A stretch of DNA of 23,189 nucleotides from NCBI GenBank assembly GCA_025349905.2, contig MU624804.1:1-23189 (forward strand). Reading direction: 5' to 3'. The notes below the pieces were generated by a model, which did no database searches, was not told the DNA's origin, and saw nothing but the letters and a program-made list of their open reading frames with translations. Below, in pieces: positions 19,185 to 23,189 of the stretch (position 1 is the stretch's first letter; every line of letters begins with the position of its first letter). Position numbers and translations under genes: made by a program. This DNA is from Blastocladiella britannica (lineage: Eukaryota; Blastocladiomycota; Blastocladiomycetes; Blastocladiales; Blastocladiaceae).

Positions 19185-20034
19185 TTAAGCGCGGGCCACC
19201 GGCTCAACGCACTGCTCACCGGCGGCAGCGCCAAACACGGCCGACCAGAACACGCACTGCTTCTCGACCGTGGTGGCAACGGTGGCAGCGTTGTACTCCT
19301 GGGCCTGGTCAGCGCCGTGACGGTCGCTAGCGTGGTCCTGGGCGACGCGGCACGGACCGACAGCCTTGGCCAGACCAATGTGCGCCACCTTCTTGTCGGC
19401 GATGACGGCGTTGTGCTCGCTCGAGTCGATCCACAGCAGGAACGTCATGGCCGCCGAGTCAAACTTGGGCGCCATCCCCGCGGCAACAATCTCGGCCACC
19501 TCAGTGTACGCGCCCTCCTTGGTCGGATATCCGGCCGCGGCAACACGGTCAAACGCCTTCTTGCCGTCAGTGCCAGTGTGCGTCGCCGCGTGCAGGTTCT
19601 TGGCCATGTCGTCGGCCTGCGCCTGTGCGGCCTTGCTGAGCTTGGCGTTGATGCACACCGAGCTCAGGTTGTTGTAACCGCGGTGTGCGTTCACCAGCGC
19701 AACCATGCGGCGCTGGTACGCCGGGAGGGCCGAGTTGGCGTTGGCAAGGGTCACATCGGGGCGGCCCAGCTGACCGCTCTCGGCCGAGCCAGTCGAGGGA
19801 GCGGGCTTGGCGGGGGTCACGGGGGCAGCGGGAGCCGGGGCCACAGGGGCAACCGGAGCCGGCGTGGCGATGGGGGTCGCGGTCGACGTAGTGGTCTTGG
19901 CAAAGTTGGCGTTCACGGGCGGCGCGGGCTTGGCCGCATCAGCGACCGGCGCGGGCTTGTCAGCGACGGGAGCGGGCTTGGGAGCCGGGGTCACCACGGG
20001 AGCCGGCTTGGGCGCGGGCGTGGCAGTGGGCTTG

Positions 20035-20066
<32 letters not shown>

Positions 20067-20704
20067 GGCAGGGGCAGCCGAACCGCCAGAGCATGCCTCG
20101 GACGGGTTCTTGCCAAAGTCCTGCGTCCAGTACGCGCAGTTACCGGCCCAGCCGGGGCACTTGCCGCTGGCCTGGGCGATTCCAATGTGGGTAAAGTCGC
20201 CGAGGAGGTTGGCGCGGTGACCGGCCGAGTTCTCCCACGAGGTCATGGACGGGCCAGCAGCAGAGTAGCCGGGCAGGGAACCGACCGCGACGTTTTCTAT
20301 ACATTATTTTGTCAATACAAAACAAAAACAAAACAAAAAACAAACAAAAAACGAACCAGCAGCGCCCTGGTACGAGTAACCGGCAGCCTTGATGCGACCC
20401 CAGGGGTCCAGTGGATCGCTGATACCGCTGTGGGTCATCTGGCCGTTGCGGGCCTGATCGTTCGAGTGGCCCTGGGCGGCGTTGACGAGCTTGGTAGACA
20501 GGCAGAGGGCAGCGCGACCGTTTTGTTTGCGGACTTTTGAATTTGTCAGATTTTATCAGATTCAACAACAAAAAAATAGCTCCAAAACGAGAAAAACGCA
20601 CAGGAGTTGACAATGGCCAGCTGATCGATCATGTATTGTTCCAGCGCGAGCACCTGCGTGGCCGTAGCGGCGAGGACGGCGAGGACGATAAGCAAGTTTG
20701 CCAT
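19185..20704 (-). CDS. Secreted protein with two CAP (SCP/PR-1) domains, minus-strand copy
   Basis: Three exons (20704-20602, 20533-20357, 20296-19185) encode 463 residues; introns are 20601-20534 and 20356-20297. Splicing joins VNS to FRKQNGRAALC and GAA to ENVAVG. A signal peptide covers residues 1-21. CAP domain 1 (about 24-165) has the full putative tetrad: His in MTHSG, Glu in AENVA, Glu in WENS and His in SAGHRANLL, ending in CAYWTQDFG, a YkwD-like arrangement. A Pro/Ala linker (about 163-284) follows, then CAP domain 2 (about 285-455) with HTG, AEIVA and WIDSSEHNAV; here the Glu after Trp is Ile-Asp, so the second tetrad is altered. CAP proteins are extracellular and often bind lipids or sterols; the ligand here is unknown. 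Its nearest relative is the divergent gene at 21071. Confidence 0.85.
20030..20075 (-). repeat. 6-nt coding repeat in the Pro/Ala linker
   Basis: On the plus strand GGAGCC is repeated about six times, encoding alternating Ala-Pro on the minus strand. It forms part of the extended linker between the two CAP domains. Confidence 0.7.
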
Positions 20705-21070
20705 TTTACGTGTGTATTGTGTAGTGGTACTTGTTGTATTGGCGGAGAAAAAAAGATGAAATATTTTACAAAGTCAAGTCCAGAAAGAGCAAAAGAGCCA
20801 CTCAGGGACCGCGGCGGGCGCGCAGTGCCTTTATGTCCGGAGGGCCGTGCGCGACTCGGTGGCGTGGGACCGTAAAAAGGAATGCAACGAAAATAGAACT
20901 TGTCAAACCACTCGCAGTTTTTGTGGCTTCTTGCATCATGTCCAAACTGGGACTGCACTTCGCGACCGCACTCTGGGCTGGAAGTCGGGTCTTGCAATAA
21001 AGAGTCCGCGCGACCCCTCTCGTCAGTTTTAATGAGATCCAGATCCATAATATAACGTAAAATAGAAACC
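20705..21070. promoter_or_regulatory. 366-bp divergent promoter region of the two double-CAP genes
   Basis: The region lies between opposite start codons. On the minus strand CATAAAGG (near 20829-20836) is about 125 nt before the ATG at 20704. On the plus strand CAATAAAGAG (near 20995-21004) is about 67 nt before the ATG at 21071. Both resemble TATAAAGAG of the Egh16-like gene. No credible ORF was seen between them. Confidence 0.45.
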
Positions 21071-22437
21071 ATGCTCCTCGTTGTCGCCCTTGCCCTCCTC
21101 GCTGTCACAGCGTCGGCCAACGAAGTCGCGGTCGGCAACGGTGGCGCCGCATCGAACTCCCCCGCGCCCGCCGTGACCGTCTCGTCGCTGATTATCACGG
21201 CGCTGGACCAGGTGAACGCGTTCCGTGCCCGCAACGGCCGCCGCGCGCTGTGCCTCGAGCCGCGCCTCATCCAGGCGTCGCAGGCGCACTCGGCCGACAT
21301 GGCAGCCCACCGGTTCTTGGAGCACAATGGATCGAACGGCCAGTCGCCGTTTGCGCGCATGTCGGCCCTCGGGTACGGGTACACGGCCGCGGCCGAGAAC
21401 ATTGCCTACGGCAGCTACGGGTCGTACCAGACGATCGAGGGCCCGCTCAATGCCTGGGAGCACTCGTCGGGTCATCTTGCCAACCTGCTCGGCGACTACA
21501 CGCAGATGGGTATCGGCATGGCCTCGGGCGCGTGCCCCGGCGGTGGCGGTACTTGCTACTACTGGACTCAGGTACTTGGCTTTTTGAAAAAAAAATCATG
21601 TGACTGACACAATCCCAAAAATAGGACTTTGGCAAGTCGTCGCTCCCGTGCCTGAACCAGAACACGTACACGCCACCCGCGGCCGATTCCAAGAAGCAGG
21701 AGACGCCCGTGTACTCGTCCTCAACCCCGGCCAAGCCCACGTCATCGGCTGCTGCCCCCAAGCCGGCGCCAGCCACCCCCGCGCCTGCCCCCGCTCCGTA
21801 CGTGAGCCCGTCGCCCGTTGCCCCGGCCCCCGCCGCGACTCCCTCGACCCCCGTCAACCCGATCGACGCGTACGACTACGGCATGCTGTCGACCCCCAAC
21901 GTGGTGGTTCCCCCGACCGCGGCCGGCGGCGCGAGCGTGCCGGCATACCAGGCCGAGTTTCTGACGCTGGTGAACGCGCACCGCCGCCACCACAATGCGT
22001 CGCGCGTGTGCCTGTCGACGTCGCTGATTGTGGCGTCGCAGCGCCAGGCCAACGACACCGCGCAGCGTCTGCGGGCCATGACGCATGTGGGCTCGGACGG
22101 ATCGTCGGCGCGCGACCGCATGCTGCAGTCGGGCTTCCCGGCGGACTGCGGTAAGTCGGCCGAGATCATTGGCGCCGGCGCGAACGCTACGTTCGTGGAC
22201 CCGGCGCAGGCGGTGCTCCTGTGGCTCGACTCGGACAACGGCCACGACAATGTCATGTGCGATGCCGCTTGGACTCACCTTGGTCTTGGCCGCGCGCTCG
22301 GCGACTGCCCTGTTGACCCCAAGTCGCCGCAGCAGGCGGCTTACACTACCTCACCCATCACTGGCACTCCCCAGTGCTACTACTACGTGGCGACGTGGGC
22401 TCGCGCCGACAAGGCCGAGTGCATCAAGCTCGAGTAA
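21071..22437 (+). CDS. Secreted protein with two CAP (SCP/PR-1) domains, plus-strand copy
   Basis: Two exons (21071-21571 and 21625-22437; intron 21572-21624) encode 437 residues. A signal peptide covers residues 1-17 (cut after TASA). CAP domain 1 (about 38-172) has His in FLEHNG, Glu in AAENIAYG, Glu in AWEHS and His in SGHLANLLGDY, then CYYWTQ and, across the intron, DFGKS. A Pro/Ala/Ser linker (about 173-270) is followed by CAP domain 2 (about 275-430) with MTHVG, AEIIGAG and WLDSDNGHDN; as in the sister gene, the Glu next to Trp is lost. Six or more cysteines in the second half suggest disulfides. Domain order and the altered second domain are shared with the gene at 19185-20704, so they are paralogs, yet their introns are at different places. 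Confidence 0.87.
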
Positions 22438-22529
22438 ATCGCTTTCATAAAATGTAATATTTTCTGTATACTTTTTTGGGCTTCTCTTTCGAAAATATTG
22501 TATGACGCGCAGATAGGCGTCATACCAGG

Positions 22530-22945
22530 ATGTGCCCATGGAGGCACACGGATGGAATGAAAGCGACTACCTTGGCGTGGATCGGAGGTACGCGCTTGAC
22601 TTTCCTTATAGCGTTGCGTCCATATCCACTGAGCGTATATTGACCAAGTAGTTCCAGATGCCATGGATGTTCTGGGGTATGACGACGTACTCGAGGCAGA
22701 ACAGCCCATTTTCCCCGAGGGTACAGTGATTTTTGCTCGTCCTTGTCTCTTTACTTTCGCCCGTTATGGTGTTGACATTTTTCAATGTTAATCCAGTCCT
22801 CGGCGTTGTCGATCCCCTTGCGCCTATGATTGTGACCATCGACAAATCGCTCGCGGAGCGCAACGCTGTCAAAATGGGTGCAGCAAGAGCGGGGCCGCGT
22901 CCTGCGCGTCCCAAATATTGCGAATTTCGCGCCAAATTGAAATGA
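22530..22945 (+). CDS. Small basic-tailed protein, probably three exons, family unknown
   Basis: The best-supported parts are exon 2 (ending at 22720: DAMDVLGYDDVLEAEQPIFPE) and exon 3 (22797-22945: VLGVVDPLAPMIVTIDKSLA, then AERNAVKMGAARAG and a basic C-terminus ending FRAKLK). They are joined by a 76-nt intron with donor GTACAG and acceptor AATCCAG. The 5' end is unclear. A donor GTACGC at 22588 suggests an upstream exon with ATG 22530 in phase, but the more protein-like frame there (ATG 22538, MEAHGWNESDYLGV) does not splice in phase. Alternatively translation starts at ATG 22663, which has a good GCCATGG context. No family is recognised. A minus-strand frame across 22606-22971 competes but has poorer codon use in its first half. 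Confidence 0.4.
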
Positions 22946-23189
22946 ACATGAACACCGAGTTTTCGCCTCAACTCTCCACTTCGACTTTTCGCCAGTCATG
23001 CTGAACACTCTCAAGTTTTGGACGAAAAAGACACTATATCACACCACCTTGATGACTTGTGGTCAACGCATCTCTGCCTATGAAAGCGGCCCCTCCCCGT
23101 CGCTCACTTTTTTTCCTGTCGTTCGTCACCAACAATCGCCTTCAATCACACACAACGCACACTCAAGCTCCATTTCAATTAATTACAAT
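22946..23189. promoter_or_regulatory. Probable promoter and leader of a gene beyond the right edge
   Basis: No gene can be supported. The last 80 bases are C/A/T-rich and purine-poor (CACACACAACGCACACTCAAG), like a 5' leader on the plus strand. A frame from ATG 22998 stays open to the edge but has no recognisable protein character. Confidence 0.35.

Noticed and set aside
19317..20540. Plus-strand ORF of 407 codons rich in Gly, Arg and Ser
   Set aside because: Antisense of the double-CAP gene, kept open by its high GC3 and the Ala-Pro repeat; it crosses two well-supported introns of the real gene.
22606..22971. Minus-strand ORF of 121 codons
   Set aside because: Its second half has fair codon use, but the plus strand has two exons joined by good splice sites over the same bases; kept only as an alternative.
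22998..23189. Open frame from ATG 22998 to the right edge
   Set aside because: Codon use and composition look like promoter or leader DNA; openness over 64 codons at a window edge is weak evidence.
1..23189. tRNA, rRNA, transposon, CRISPR or viral sequences
   Set aside because: No B-box-like tRNA arms, no transposase or polymerase motifs, no terminal repeats or spaced direct repeats were seen on either strand.

Overview
This window is eukaryotic nuclear DNA. GC-rich exons are broken by short AT-rich GT-AG introns, mostly 53-77 nt, whose donors are usually GTAYG- or GTGCG-like. Genes lie on both strands and are very tightly packed: convergent neighbours end 35-68 bp apart, and one divergent pair starts only 101 bp apart. 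A spliceosomal SmB gene and a Tim17-superfamily membrane protein rule out a prokaryote. An ERICH3-like (cilium-associated) protein, a class C 7TM receptor with a bacterial-type binding ectodomain, an Egh16-like secreted protein and secreted CAP proteins together point to a flagellated, zoosporic early-diverging fungus (Blastocladiomycota or Chytridiomycota type). That placement is inference; no rRNA or mitochondrial marker is present.

Layout, left to right: the 3' end of an NAD-binding oxidoreductase (+, to 565); a single-pass membrane protein with a PY-motif tail (-, 601-2102); a seven-exon, about 905-residue receptor joining a solute-binding-protein ectodomain to a 7TM core and a PH-like tail (-, 2267-5377); a TIMMDC1-like membrane protein (+, 5479-6223); SmB (-, 6291-7093); a giant four-exon gene of about 3,307 codons (+, 7727-17796) with an ERICH3-like N-terminal part and about 38 diverged copies of a Leu-Pro-x-Ser motif; an Egh16-like secreted protein with a Lys/Ala/Asp repeat tail (-, 17845-18956); two divergent double-CAP secreted proteins (-, 19185-20704; +, 21071-22437); and a small poorly defined gene (+, about 22530-22945). 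The last 240 bp look like the promoter or leader of a further gene.

The left half mixes a signalling receptor with housekeeping genes (complex I assembly, splicing). The centre is one enormous, apparently cilium-related, mostly disordered protein. The right part is a cluster of three secreted-protein genes that share a TATA-like element upstream. No mobile element, tRNA, rRNA or CRISPR array was seen. The most unusual items are the motif array of the giant protein and the binding-protein/7TM receptor with 22-nt and 14-nt exons.
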